Both the position numbers and the translations under genes were made by a program. From Candidatus Poribacteria bacterium (GTDB lineage Bacteria; Poribacteria; WGA-4E; JAJDTR01): DNA of 64,000 nt. Numbering within the stretch: position 1 is the stretch's first letter; each line of letters begins with the position of its first letter. Below the pieces are notes generated by a model. It saw only the letters and a list, made by a program, of their open reading frames with translations. It was not told where the DNA came from and did not search any database. This document shows positions 8,195-17,438 of the stretch, one piece after another. Where the stretch lies: the NCBI GenBank assembly GCA_028820655.1, contig JAPPIK010000021.1, positions 156,113-220,112 on the forward strand. The letters are read 5' to 3'.

Positions 8195-8926
8195 ATGAGA
8201 GACGAAATCTTCTACGGCGATGGCTTACCTTACGTTGACACCACCGATTTGGATGGCAAACTAATAGTTATCGAAGGTACTGACGGAGTCGGCAGATCTA
8301 CGCAGATCGAAGGTACCAACGAAAGCGGCAAATCAACGCCGATCGAGGGATTGAAGCGATGGCTTGAGGTCCAAGGATACGGCGTGGTCAGCACGGGGTG
8401 GACTCGATCACCGCTGCTGGGTCCCGCAATCGATGCCATCAAAGAGGGGAACACGCTGAATCAGATTACCTACAGCATTCTATACGCAGCCGACTTTGCA
8501 GACCGTCTCGAAAACGTGATTATCCCAGCGCTGAAGGGTGGTTTTATAGTACTCGCGGATCGCTATATGTACACAGCCTTTGCGCGCCATGTTGTTCGTG
8601 GGGTTGATCCGCATTGGCTTCGCAGAGTCTATGGATTCGCACCGTTACCCGACCTTGTCATCTATTTGAAGATTGGCCTTGAGGACTTGATTCAGCGCAC
8701 CTTCACTTCCGGTAGAAGCATGAAATACTGGGAATCGGGAATGGACATCGGTTATCGCGGCGGCTTGTATGAAAGCTTTGTTGAATATCAAACTCTTGTC
8801 CTTGAAGAGTTCGACAAGATGACCGAAGAGTTTGGATTCACGGTTCTTGACGCGTCACCCAAAATTGAGCACGTAAATCAAAAACTCAAAGATGTTATAG
8901 GGGAGTTCCTCACAACCACAAACTAG
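8195..8926 (+). CDS. Thymidylate kinase-like protein with duplicated P-loop (copy 2)
   Basis: A 243-residue paralogue of the preceding kinase (shared segments include ILYAADFADRLENVI, LADRYMYTAFARHVVRGV and the EFG-VLD C-terminus). The N-terminal Walker A is present twice in tandem: EGTDGVGRST (residues 27-36, its Lys replaced by Arg) immediately followed by EGTNESGKST (residues 39-48, Lys retained). The duplication is an exact 36-bp unit in frame. ATG 8195 is chosen because GGGGGAGAG lies just upstream. The second loop could support ATP binding, but insertion of 12 residues before the helix that normally follows the P-loop may alter activity. It may be a pseudo-kinase or a specialised paralogue. 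Confidence 0.75.
   Translation: MRDEIFYGDGLPYVDTTDLDGKLIVIEGTDGVGRSTQIEGTNESGKSTPIEGLKRWLEVQGYGVVSTGWTRSPLLGPAIDAIKEGNTLNQITYSILYAADFADRLENVIIPALKGGFIVLADRYMYTAFARHVVRGVDPHWLRRVYGFAPLPDLVIYLKIGLEDLIQRTFTSGRSMKYWESGMDIGYRGGLYESFVEYQTLVLEEFDKMTEEFGFTVLDASPKIEHVNQKLKDVIGEFLTTTN
8270..8341 (+). repeat. 36-bp tandem duplication inside the P-loop of kinase copy 2
   Basis: Two consecutive 36-base units (8270-8305 and 8306-8341), each beginning ATCGAAGGTAC and encoding IEGTDGVGRSTQ and IEGTNESGKSTP. They have diverged at several positions, so the duplication is not a recent artefact. Confidence 0.9.
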
Positions 8927-9097
8927 CAACCACTGGCCGATGCATTGTCGCTATTCCTGTTCCATGTTCATAGTGAGCATCCTCCCCCAAATTCGTCCGG
9001 AAACAAATCTTGACGCCCTCTACAGCCCCTACCATCATGTAATCTGCCGGACCGCTCAAGAAAAACAGGAATCGCACAATATTCACAAGGGAAGTTC

Positions 9098-12000
9098 ATG
9101 CCTCAGGAATACATTGATATAGGCGGCGCATGTGAACATAATCTTAAGAACATAAATCTTCGGCTTCCGAAGGATAAGCTAATCGTCTTTACCGGTGTCA
9201 GCGGTTCCGGCAAATCCTCACTGGCATTTGACACAATTTACGCCGAAGGTCAGCGCCGCTACATTGAATCCCTCTCCGCGTACGCCCGCCAATTCCTTGG
9301 CCAACTGGAACGACCCGATGTTGATTTCATCGGCGGGCTCTCCCCCTCAATCTCGATTGACCAAAAATCCACGGGTCACAACCCCCGTTCAACCGTAGCG
9401 ACGGTTACGGAGATTTATGACTACCTGCGTGTTCTCTTCGCGCGTGTTGGTACACCGCACTGTCTCGAATGCGGAAGGCCCGTGGGTGCCCAAACCGGGG
9501 ATGCGATTGTGGATCAGATCGTCGGCTTACCCGAACGAACGCGAATTCTCATTTTGGCACCGATTGTGGACGGCCGCCGCGGCGAGTATCGCGAAGATTT
9601 GGCTGACGCGAGAAAAGCCGGATTCGTTCGCGCAAGGATTGATGGGCAGATTTATGACCTCGCTGATGAAATCCAACTCGATCGAAACCAACGGCATGAC
9701 ATTGAGCTTGTCGTCGATAGGCTCATCATCAAATCCGATATCCGCAGTCGTGTCGCGGAAGCCGTGGAGACCGCTTTGCGAATGGGGAACGGTCGGCTTA
9801 TCGTCCACACCGTCTCAACACCCGACTCAGTGGCAGCGGTAGAAAGCGGCGACAAACAGCCGAGTTCCGGTGACCTTCTGTTCAGCAAGGATTACACCTG
9901 CGTCCACTGTAATATCAGCTATGAGCCTCCCGCACCGCGTCACTTTTCGTTCAACAGTCCGGCCGGCATGTGTCCTTCGTGCAAGGGCTTAGGCAACAAA
10001 ACGGAAATGTCACCGGACCTTATCGTACCCGATCCAAGCAAGTCCATTCAAGATGGTGCGATTATCTTTTGGGGAACGCTTGATTCCCTCAATACCCGCC
10101 ATCTCGCTTATAGTGTGGCGGATTATCTCGGATTTGACATTGACACCCCTTGGGAAGATTTGACCGATGAGCAACAACACATCGTCCTTTACGGAACAGG
10201 GAACAAGAAGATCCCGTTCGTTTATCAATCCCGTCGAAATCGCCGTCACAAGTACACGGCACCGTACGAGGGAGTCATTCCACCTGAAGAGCGGAAGTAT
10301 TTCCAGAGCAACTCGGAGTTGCACAAACGATATTTGTCAAAGTACATGGTCTCGGGTCCATGTCCTGAATGCAAAGGGCAGCGGTTGAAGCCTGAGGTCA
10401 AAGCGGTAACGATTGAGGGAAAATCGATTCTCGATGTCATCGCGATGACCATCAGCCGAGGCCTTGAGTTCTTTGAAAACCTACAACTCTCCGAGCGTGA
10501 GGCGTTCATTGCAACCGATTTACTCAAGGAAATCAGGGGGCGTATCGGGTTCTTGATTAACGTTGGTCTGCACTACCTGACGTTAGATCGCACGGCGCCC
10601 ACGCTTTCCGGCGGAGAGTCGCAGCGGATTCGGCTGGCGAGTCAAGTGGGCGCCGGCTTACGCGGCGTCATCTATGTGCTTGACGAACCGAGCATCGGGT
10701 TGCATCCGCGAGACAATGGGCACCTGCTGGCGACACTGCAACTGTTGAGAGATCAGGGCAACACGGTCATTGTTGTAGAACACGACGAGGACACGATGTG
10801 GGCTGGGGACTTGATCGTGGACTTCGGCCCGGGACCGGGGATAAAAGGCGGAGAAATTGCCGCCATTGGCACACCCCAAGAATTGCTTGACAATGCCAAC
10901 ACACTAACGGCGCAGTATCTACGCGGCGAGCAGCGAATCGACATCCCGGTCGAACGCCGGTATGTCGGTGATCGTTGGCTTGAAATCGCCGGTGCGCGTC
11001 ACAACAATCTCAAAAATATCGATGTCAGAATCCCCGTGGGAAGTTTTACTTGCGTTACCGGTGTGAGCGGATCGGGAAAGAGTTCGTTGATTAACGACAT
11101 CCTGTATGAAGCGCTTGCGCGAGAACTGATGAAAGCGCATGCCGATCCCGGGGAGCACAAGGCGATACGAGCGCTCGTGTCCGAAGATGAGGAAATAGAA
11201 AGTCCGGAGCCTACGAGTCTAGACACAGATTTTGAAGAGTTCCCAAGTGAAAGCATCGAACCGTCCATTTCCGAGTCCATGCAATGGGGTGAATCGGACG
11301 TGCAAGTTCCGGTGACTAGTGTTATCGACAAAGTGATCGACATCGATCAAGCACCCATCGGACGAACTCCGAGATCCAATCCCGCCACCTACACCAAGGT
11401 ATTCGATCATATCCGATCGCTATACGCCGAGCTTACAGACTCAAAGTTAAGGGGTTATAAACCGGGCAGGTTCAGTTTTAATGTCCGCGGAGGTCGCTGC
11501 GAAGCGTGCGAAGGAAACGGCGCGCGGCGTGTCGAGATGCACTTCTTGGCGGACGTTTGGGTGAAGTGCAACGTGTGCAATGGTCGGCGGTACAACGAAG
11601 AAACACTGCAAGTAAAGTACCGTGACAAAAGCATTATAGATGCGCTGAACATGGACGTACAAGAAGCGCTCGCACACTTTGCCAATGTACCTCCAATCGC
11701 ACATGTTCTACAGACGTTGCACGATGTAGGATTGGATTATATCAAACTGGGGCAACCCGCTCCGACGCTTTCCGGCGGCGAAGCTCAGCGGATTAAACTT
11801 GCACGCGAACTTGCCAAACGCAGCACGGGAAAAACGCTCTACATTCTCGATGAGCCGACGACAGGGCTGCATTTCGACGATGTCAAAAAGCTATTGGATG
11901 TGCTGCATCGGCTTGTCGAAAAGGGGAACACGGTTGTCGTCGTCGAACATAATCTGGAGGTTGTCAAAACCGCGGATTATGTGATTGACCTTGGTCCCGA

Positions 12001-14785
12001 GGGCGGCGAGGAGGGAGGCTACGTTGTTGCACTTGGCAGCCCGGAAGAGGTAGTGAGAATAGATGAATCGTATACGGGACAAGCATTGAAGAGGGTTTTG
12101 GGCGGTGGAAAAGCTGATAAACGTACACTCCACGCCTACCAATCACCATCGGCTCTGCCCGGCAGTTTCAGTGATGAACGGGCAGAAACGCCTTCCGATA
12201 GCAGGCTGCGCGAGACTGGATCGACTTATCAAACCGGGAGGGATAGTGGAGGAATCGGCAATCGCCGATACATATCTGTCCATGGCGCACGGGAACATAA
12301 CTTGAAAGATGTGGATGTGGATATCCCGCACCGACAATTGACGACACTTACCGGGGTAAGCGGTTCGGGCAAGACTTCCTTGGCGTTGGACACCATTTAT
12401 GCGGAAGGCCAGCGGCGGTATGTCGAATCTCTGTCAGCCTATGCTCGCCAATTCCTTGGTCAGCTTGAAAAGCCAAGGGTCGAAAAGATTGAAGGGCTTT
12501 CGCCAGCCATTGCAATTGAACAGAAACCGCCGAGCCAGAACCCGCGCTCAACCGTGGGGACGGTGACAGAGATTTACGACTACCTGCGCGTCTTGTACGC
12601 ACGGGCCGGAACTCCACACTGTCCGCAATGCGGCGCCGAAGTTGGCGCACAGACACTCCAACAGATTGTCGATAAGATCGCAACGCTCCCGGTCGGCACA
12701 CGGGTGTACATTCTCTCACCACTGGAGCTAAGGACCAACGAAGACTATCCGGAAGCATTTCGCCGCTTACAAAAGGAGGGTTATGCGCGTATCGAGATAA
12801 ACGGCGATATTGTCCCGCTTGACAAGACGCCTAATATCGGCAAGAGCATCAAGCATGATGTCAAGATAGTGGTTGATCGCATGGCGCTCGATCACGATGA
12901 GCAGGGGAGACTGTCGGAAGCCGTCGAAATCTCGCTCAACCAGAGTAACGGAGTCGTTGTTCTCAAGACGGACGACCCAGAGTTTAGCCCAGTTTTTTTC
13001 AGTCTACACTCAGCATGTCTTTCCTGCGAGATTAGCTTCCCGGAGTTAACACCCCGCCATTTTTCATTCAACAGTCCGCTAGGACAGTGTCCGCAATGTG
13101 AAGGGATCGGAACATTCTTCGGCGGCCGTCGAATCTGTAGGGAGTGCGACGGCACGCGCGTCCAACCTTTTCCGCGGCATGTGCAGATTTGCCGGAAAAC
13201 CATCGCGGATGCCACGGCTATGTCCATCGGAGAAGCAACGCCGTTTTTTGCAGATCCTCCGGAGGAGGGCGGAACTGGCTCGGCGCATGTGACGCAGGAG
13301 ATGCTTCCACATCAGGTGGAGATTGCGCGTAACCTGCTAAACGAGATTCAAAACCGTCTTCAATTCCTTATGGACGTGGGACTTCACTACTTGACATTGG
13401 ATCGATCCGCACCGACGCTATCGGGCGGTGAGATGGAGCGAATTCGACTCGCGAGCCAGCTTGGCAGCGGGTTAACGGGTGTCACCTATATTCTGGATGA
13501 GCCCAGTGTCGGGTTGCACCAGCGTGATCAGGAACGGTTACTAAGTGCGTTAGGCAATCTACGAGATCTCGGAAACAGCGTATTGGTAGTTGAGCATGAT
13601 ATGGAAACCATGCTGCGGTCCGATCACATCGTCGATTTTGGGCCTGGCGCGGGGAAACTCGGGGGCGAAGTGGTTAGCACCGGTTCGCCTGACAAAGTCA
13701 AAGAGGATGAGAACTCAATTACGGGGAATTACTTGGCTGGAACGCTAAAAATCGATGTTCCCATAACGCGGCGGTCGGGAAAGGGAGAATGGCTTGAAAT
13801 CACTGACGCGAAGACGAACAATCTCAAATCCATAGATGCCAAAATCCCCTTGGGCACTCTCACATGCGTGACCGGGGTTTCCGGTTCGGGGAAGAGTTCG
13901 CTCATTGAAGAAACCCTATATCCTGCTCTGGCGACCGACTTGAATCAAACAAAGATGCGCACCGGAAAGTACAAATCAATATCTGGAATGCAGCACCTCG
14001 ACAAACTGATTAATATCAATCAGCAACCAATCGGTGAAACGCCTCGATCCAACCCGGCAACCTACACCGACATTTTCACGAAAGTGCGCTACCTTTTCGC
14101 CGAACTCCCGGAAGCCAAGACTCGAGGATTCGATTCCAGGCGCTTCAGCTTTAACTTGAAAGACGGACAGTGTGAGAACTGTCACGGGCACGGATATACG
14201 CGTGTTGAAATGCACTTCCTCGCCGATGTCTGGGTGAAATGCGAAACATGCGGCGGCACAGGTTACAATCGCGAAACCCTCGAAATCCGATTTAAAGGGA
14301 AGAATATCGCCGACATCCTTGCTATGACTGTAAATGAGGCTCTGGATCACTTTCAAAATGTAGCCACGATACGCAAGCCGTTGCAGATGCTTTACGATGT
14401 GGGGTTGGACTACATTGAACTCGGACAGTCTGCGACAACGCTGTCGGGCGGCGAAGCTCAACGTGTCAAGCTGGCAAGCGAACTTTCCAAACGAAGCACG
14501 GGCAAAACCATCTATATTATGGATGAACCAACCACCGGGTTGCACTTCGCAGATGTGCAAAAGCTGCTAAACGTGCTCAACCGGTTGGTGGATAAGGGCA
14601 ACACTATTGTAGTGATTGAACACAACCTCGATGTGATTAAATGCGCCGATTGGATCATTGATCTTGGACCCGAAGGCGGCGAGACCGGCGGTGAGATTGT
14701 CGCCATGGGGACTCCCGAAGCTGTCGCCGAAGCGAAGGCTTCCCATACGGGTAGGTTCTTGCAGAAAGCGCTTTCTCTAGCGTAA
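9098..14785 (+). CDS. uvrA: Tandem-fused UvrA (two UvrA copies in one chain)
   Basis: Nucleotide excision repair damage-recognition ATPase. At 1,895 residues it is twice the usual length of about 940. Residues 1-1000 form one complete UvrA and about 1057-1895 a second, joined by a low-complexity linker (about 1000-1056). Four Walker A loops (GVSGSGK[ST]S) lie near residues 33, 655, 1086 and 1593, with four DEP[ST]xGLH Walker B motifs. Half 1 keeps the insertion between CPSCKGLG and CPECKGQR (about 105 residues); in half 2 the corresponding CPQCEGIG and CRECDGTR are only a few residues apart, so that DNA-contacting insertion is missing. One half-2 signature reads LSGGEMERI instead of LSGGESQRI. 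AAGGGAAG precedes ATG 9098. To my memory, double-length UvrA proteins exist in Planctomycetes and related groups. This is a single-chain equivalent of the UvrA dimer. Confidence 0.93.
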   Translation: MPQEYIDIGGACEHNLKNINLRLPKDKLIVFTGVSGSGKSSLAFDTIYAEGQRRYIESLSAYARQFLGQLERPDVDFIGGLSPSISIDQKSTGHNPRSTVATVTEIYDYLRVLFARVGTPHCLECGRPVGAQTGDAIVDQIVGLPERTRILILAPIVDGRRGEYREDLADARKAGFVRARIDGQIYDLADEIQLDRNQRHDIELVVDRLIIKSDIRSRVAEAVETALRMGNGRLIVHTVSTPDSVAAVESGDKQPSSGDLLFSKDYTCVHCNISYEPPAPRHFSFNSPAGMCPSCKGLGNKTEMSPDLIVPDPSKSIQDGAIIFWGTLDSLNTRHLAYSVADYLGFDIDTPWEDLTDEQQHIVLYGTGNKKIPFVYQSRRNRRHKYTAPYEGVIPPEERKYFQSNSELHKRYLSKYMVSGPCPECKGQRLKPEVKAVTIEGKSILDVIAMTISRGLEFFENLQLSEREAFIATDLLKEIRGRIGFLINVGLHYLTLDRTAPTLSGGESQRIRLASQVGAGLRGVIYVLDEPSIGLHPRDNGHLLATLQLLRDQGNTVIVVEHDEDTMWAGDLIVDFGPGPGIKGGEIAAIGTPQELLDNANTLTAQYLRGEQRIDIPVERRYVGDRWLEIAGARHNNLKNIDVRIPVGSFTCVTGVSGSGKSSLINDILYEALARELMKAHADPGEHKAIRALVSEDEEIESPEPTSLDTDFEEFPSESIEPSISESMQWGESDVQVPVTSVIDKVIDIDQAPIGRTPRSNPATYTKVFDHIRSLYAELTDSKLRGYKPGRFSFNVRGGRCEACEGNGARRVEMHFLADVWVKCNVCNGRRYNEETLQVKYRDKSIIDALNMDVQEALAHFANVPPIAHVLQTLHDVGLDYIKLGQPAPTLSGGEAQRIKLARELAKRSTGKTLYILDEPTTGLHFDDVKKLLDVLHRLVEKGNTVVVVEHNLEVVKTADYVIDLGPEGGEEGGYVVALGSPEEVVRIDESYTGQALKRVLGGGKADKRTLHAYQSPSALPGSFSDERAETPSDSRLRETGSTYQTGRDSGGIGNRRYISVHGAREHNLKDVDVDIPHRQLTTLTGVSGSGKTSLALDTIYAEGQRRYVESLSAYARQFLGQLEKPRVEKIEGLSPAIAIEQKPPSQNPRSTVGTVTEIYDYLRVLYARAGTPHCPQCGAEVGAQTLQQIVDKIATLPVGTRVYILSPLELRTNEDYPEAFRRLQKEGYARIEINGDIVPLDKTPNIGKSIKHDVKIVVDRMALDHDEQGRLSEAVEISLNQSNGVVVLKTDDPEFSPVFFSLHSACLSCEISFPELTPRHFSFNSPLGQCPQCEGIGTFFGGRRICRECDGTRVQPFPRHVQICRKTIADATAMSIGEATPFFADPPEEGGTGSAHVTQEMLPHQVEIARNLLNEIQNRLQFLMDVGLHYLTLDRSAPTLSGGEMERIRLASQLGSGLTGVTYILDEPSVGLHQRDQERLLSALGNLRDLGNSVLVVEHDMETMLRSDHIVDFGPGAGKLGGEVVSTGSPDKVKEDENSITGNYLAGTLKIDVPITRRSGKGEWLEITDAKTNNLKSIDAKIPLGTLTCVTGVSGSGKSSLIEETLYPALATDLNQTKMRTGKYKSISGMQHLDKLININQQPIGETPRSNPATYTDIFTKVRYLFAELPEAKTRGFDSRRFSFNLKDGQCENCHGHGYTRVEMHFLADVWVKCETCGGTGYNRETLEIRFKGKNIADILAMTVNEALDHFQNVATIRKPLQMLYDVGLDYIELGQSATTLSGGEAQRVKLASELSKRSTGKTIYIMDEPTTGLHFADVQKLLNVLNRLVDKGNTIVVIEHNLDVIKCADWIIDLGPEGGETGGEIVAMGTPEAVAEAKASHTGRFLQKALSLA

Positions 14786-14909
14786 TGTACTAGAATTCAT
14801 CGTGATTTGTGCCGCAGAATTTGGAAACCAAGGTTGGATGTTCGAATACGAACGGAACACCGCGCACATCAATGATCTTGAGACTGGACATCGTTGGTAA
14901 ATCGGACAG

Positions 14910-14938
14910 TTGACAGAACTAGATCCAGGCCTTATAAT
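14910..14938 (+). promoter_or_regulatory. Consensus sigma70-type promoter of the Nramp-like gene
   Basis: TTGACA (14910-14915), a 17-base spacer, and TATAAT (14933-14938): a perfect match in both boxes and in spacing. It places transcription initiation at about 14945, which rules out an upstream start codon at 14910 for the following gene. Confidence 0.75.
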
Positions 14939-14975
14939 AAAATCAGTTTACCAGAGAACTATCGTGAGGAATTCG

Positions 14976-16472
14976 ATGGAAAACAGTGATACGGTTAAAC
15001 CGCCCGAAACGGCGGCTGAAACATTTGATATCCCACAGCCTACCGGTGTCTTTGCCGAACCGTGGTCGATTAAGAAGCTAATCGGGTTACTCGCCGTGTT
15101 TGGACCTGCCGCAATTGTTGCTTCGGCAAGCATCGGAGCGGGTGAAACCATCGTCGTTGTCAGTGCGGGCGCCTGGGCAGGCTATGGACTGCTTTGGCTT
15201 GTGCTTTTGAGTTGCGTCGTGAAGGGGGTGTTCGTCACCTATTTGCTCGGTCGCTACACAGCGGTGAGCGGGGAGCATGTGGGTCACCGCCTCGTGCGTT
15301 TGCCGGGACCGCGCGGCTGGCTGTTGCTCACCATACTCATCATGGAGATGATCGGCGCTCCGCTGGCATGGGTGCCCATTGCAAAACCGTGCGGCGATCT
15401 CTTTCATTACTTCCTTGACGGCGTGCCAAGGTCGATTCCCGAACCCGTTTGGGAAAACGTATTCACGTGTGCCTTCATTGCACTTGCACTAGCGCTTAGC
15501 TTGCGCCTCTCCTTTGAAAGACTAGAAAAGCAGCAACTCATTATATGCGGTATCTTGGTTACCGGTACGATCATCGGCACACTGATGGTGCGTCCCGATT
15601 TCGGCAAGGCGCTGGTTGGAAGTGTAAGTGTCGGACAGCTTCCGGAACCTCCGCCTTGGACACCCGATGACGCCGTCAAGAATCCCCTGCTAACCATGGC
15701 GACAGCCTTTGCGTACGTAGGCGGGTCCGTGTTGGGCTATATTGTTTATGCGAATTGGGTTGGTCTGCACCGCTGGGGCATGACAAGCCATGAGAAGATC
15801 TCTGCTGTCCGGGAACATGCCTTCACGCGTGACAGGATTGACTATCTTCCCGAGGGGCGCGACCACGTGGCGCGTCTCCGAAAAATCACCGCGCCTTTGC
15901 GTTGGGATGTCGGGATGGGTGCGATCGTTCTGTTCGTCGTAACCGGAGCATTCATGATATCCGGTGCGGCGGTGCTATATCCCCTTGAGACCAAATTCAA
16001 AGGATGGAGTTTACTTACGGAGCAGGCGCACGTGTGGAGCGGTATTCATGCATCATTCGTTTGGGTTTACTACATCTGCATTATCGCCGCGCTATGGGGA
16101 ACACTCCAAGCGCTTCCAGAAATATATGCACGCGTCTCACAGGAATTTCTTCAGGCAGTTTGGCCCAACCGTGAGTGGGATTATAACAAGATTCAACGGT
16201 TGATTTGCGCTTATCTTTTTGTCACGACCGCGGTTATCATTTGGAGCAACATCCCGTTCCATATCCTTACACAGATTGCCGGTTTTCTCATCGCCAATTT
16301 GGCGATTGCCATGATGATGCTTGCGGCGCTGTATCTAAATTTCAAGCTGCCCTCCCCCTATCGGACGCGGTTGCCGATGTTAATCGGCGCTGTTGTGTCG
16401 GCGGGCATTCTCATTGTTTTCGCGGGCATCAGCGGGTGGGGACTTTTTGGCAAATTGTTCGGTCACGGTTAA
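14976..16472 (+). CDS. Nramp-like divalent metal transporter family protein
   Basis: An integral membrane protein of 498 residues with about eleven hydrophobic helices. The first reads GPAAIVASASIGAGE, matching the shape of Nramp helix 1 but without the metal-binding DPGN motif of true Mn/Fe transporters. Such divergent Nramp relatives are common in uncultured marine bacteria; their substrate is uncertain, and metal transport is inferred from the fold only. ATG 14976 follows GAGGAATTCG and lies downstream of a perfect promoter. The N-terminus is a polar cytoplasmic tail of about 40 residues. A long hydrophilic loop (residues about 270-310) is rich in His, Arg and Asp. Confidence 0.75.
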   Translation: MENSDTVKPPETAAETFDIPQPTGVFAEPWSIKKLIGLLAVFGPAAIVASASIGAGETIVVVSAGAWAGYGLLWLVLLSCVVKGVFVTYLLGRYTAVSGEHVGHRLVRLPGPRGWLLLTILIMEMIGAPLAWVPIAKPCGDLFHYFLDGVPRSIPEPVWENVFTCAFIALALALSLRLSFERLEKQQLIICGILVTGTIIGTLMVRPDFGKALVGSVSVGQLPEPPPWTPDDAVKNPLLTMATAFAYVGGSVLGYIVYANWVGLHRWGMTSHEKISAVREHAFTRDRIDYLPEGRDHVARLRKITAPLRWDVGMGAIVLFVVTGAFMISGAAVLYPLETKFKGWSLLTEQAHVWSGIHASFVWVYYICIIAALWGTLQALPEIYARVSQEFLQAVWPNREWDYNKIQRLICAYLFVTTAVIIWSNIPFHILTQIAGFLIANLAIAMMMLAALYLNFKLPSPYRTRLPMLIGAVVSAGILIVFAGISGWGLFGKLFGHG

Positions 16473-16481
16473 GAACACGCT

Positions 16482-16543
16482 TGTGATTTTGCTCGAACTT
16501 ATTTCTGTTTTTTTTCACCTACGCAAGCAATTACAAAATCACA
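16482..16543. repeat. 10-bp inverted repeat after the Nramp-like gene
   Basis: TGTGATTTTG (16482-16491) and CAAAATCACA (16534-16543) are perfectly complementary and flank a 42-base spacer containing a T8 run. This could be a weak terminator-like structure or a protein-binding site; no function is assigned. Confidence 0.25.
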
Positions 16544-16602
16544 TCCTCACCATGTCCTAATTGAAGTGCGGTACTCACATCAAACATAAGGAGAAACTAC
16601 CG

Positions 16603-17406
16603 ATGGCAACGAATCGCTTTAGAGAAAGAATGAACTCCGGTGCACCACTCACCGGAACCCACGTTATGACAGCTCATGAAGACCTCATTGAGGTAGCCGC
16701 GGCAACAGGTCTTTATGACACCATCGAGTTCAGCGCGGAATACAGCATGTTTGACATGCGTCTGTTAAACAATATGGCACGCGCGGCGGAGTTGTACAAT
16801 ACGTCGCTCATCATTAAACTCGACCAATACAGTCAAGGCTTCTGGGCGCAGGCAGCGGTAGGCGCGGGTTTTCACGCCGTGCTCTTTACCGACATTCGGA
16901 CACCTGATGACATCGTCGCCTGCCACAAGATACTTCGACCCGATAAGCCCGGAATAGACGGGCACATGGGTGTTAAGATCCGCCGCATTGCTATTGAGGG
17001 GTATAGCGGCAGCGAAAGCTACCTTCAGAAAATTGAAGACATCGGGTTCATGGTAATGATTGAGAAGGACGTGGCGGTGCAAAACCTCGACGAAATCTGT
17101 TCGGTTGCGGCGGAGTTAGGCGTTGACATGATACAATGGGGCCCTTCGGATTTCGGATTCAGTCGCCCAAGCACGCCAACGCCCGAAGAGATTCAGTACT
17201 TTGAAAAGCAGGTGATAAAATCAGCTCTCGCCAAGGGAATCCGACCCCGTGTGGAAATGGAGTTCCCCACTCCTGAAAAGATGGATTACTACACCGACTT
17301 GGGAATTAAGGATTATTGCGTTATGTGGGATCGGAATGCACTAGCAAGTGGCTGGAAAAAGACCGGAGATGCTTTGAAGGATGAGTTGGCGGCTAGATGG
17401 TCATAG
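16603..17406 (+). CDS. HpcH/HpaI aldolase family protein
   Basis: A class II-type TIM-barrel aldolase of 267 residues, related to enzymes that cleave 4-hydroxy-2-oxo acids. Support: the N-terminal EFSAEYSMFD segment, the central VMIEKDVAVQNLDEI segment carrying the expected metal-ligand Glu, and WGPSDFGFSR near residue 185, corresponding to the APSDLxxS segment of the family. ATG 16603 follows AAGGAGAAACTACCG. It is 32 bp upstream of an acetoacetate-decarboxylase-family gene, and a terminator follows both, so they form a two-gene operon. The substrate is not known; the catalytic Arg of typical HpaI enzymes is not obvious. Confidence 0.78.
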   Translation: MATNRFRERMNSGAPLTGTHVMTAHEDLIEVAAATGLYDTIEFSAEYSMFDMRLLNNMARAAELYNTSLIIKLDQYSQGFWAQAAVGAGFHAVLFTDIRTPDDIVACHKILRPDKPGIDGHMGVKIRRIAIEGYSGSESYLQKIEDIGFMVMIEKDVAVQNLDEICSVAAELGVDMIQWGPSDFGFSRPSTPTPEEIQYFEKQVIKSALAKGIRPRVEMEFPTPEKMDYYTDLGIKDYCVMWDRNALASGWKKTGDALKDELAARWS

Positions 17407-17438
17407 TCCGCTAATCCGCAATCAAGAAGGAGGATAAC

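Noticed and set aside
9527-14706. Many minus-strand open frames of 60-190 codons within uvrA
   Set aside because: They lie antisense to a full-length conserved gene, have no ribosome-binding sites and no family resemblance.
14910-14975. Upstream start of the Nramp-like gene at ATG 14910
   Set aside because: The codons lie within a perfect -35/-10 promoter, so they cannot be translated from that transcript.
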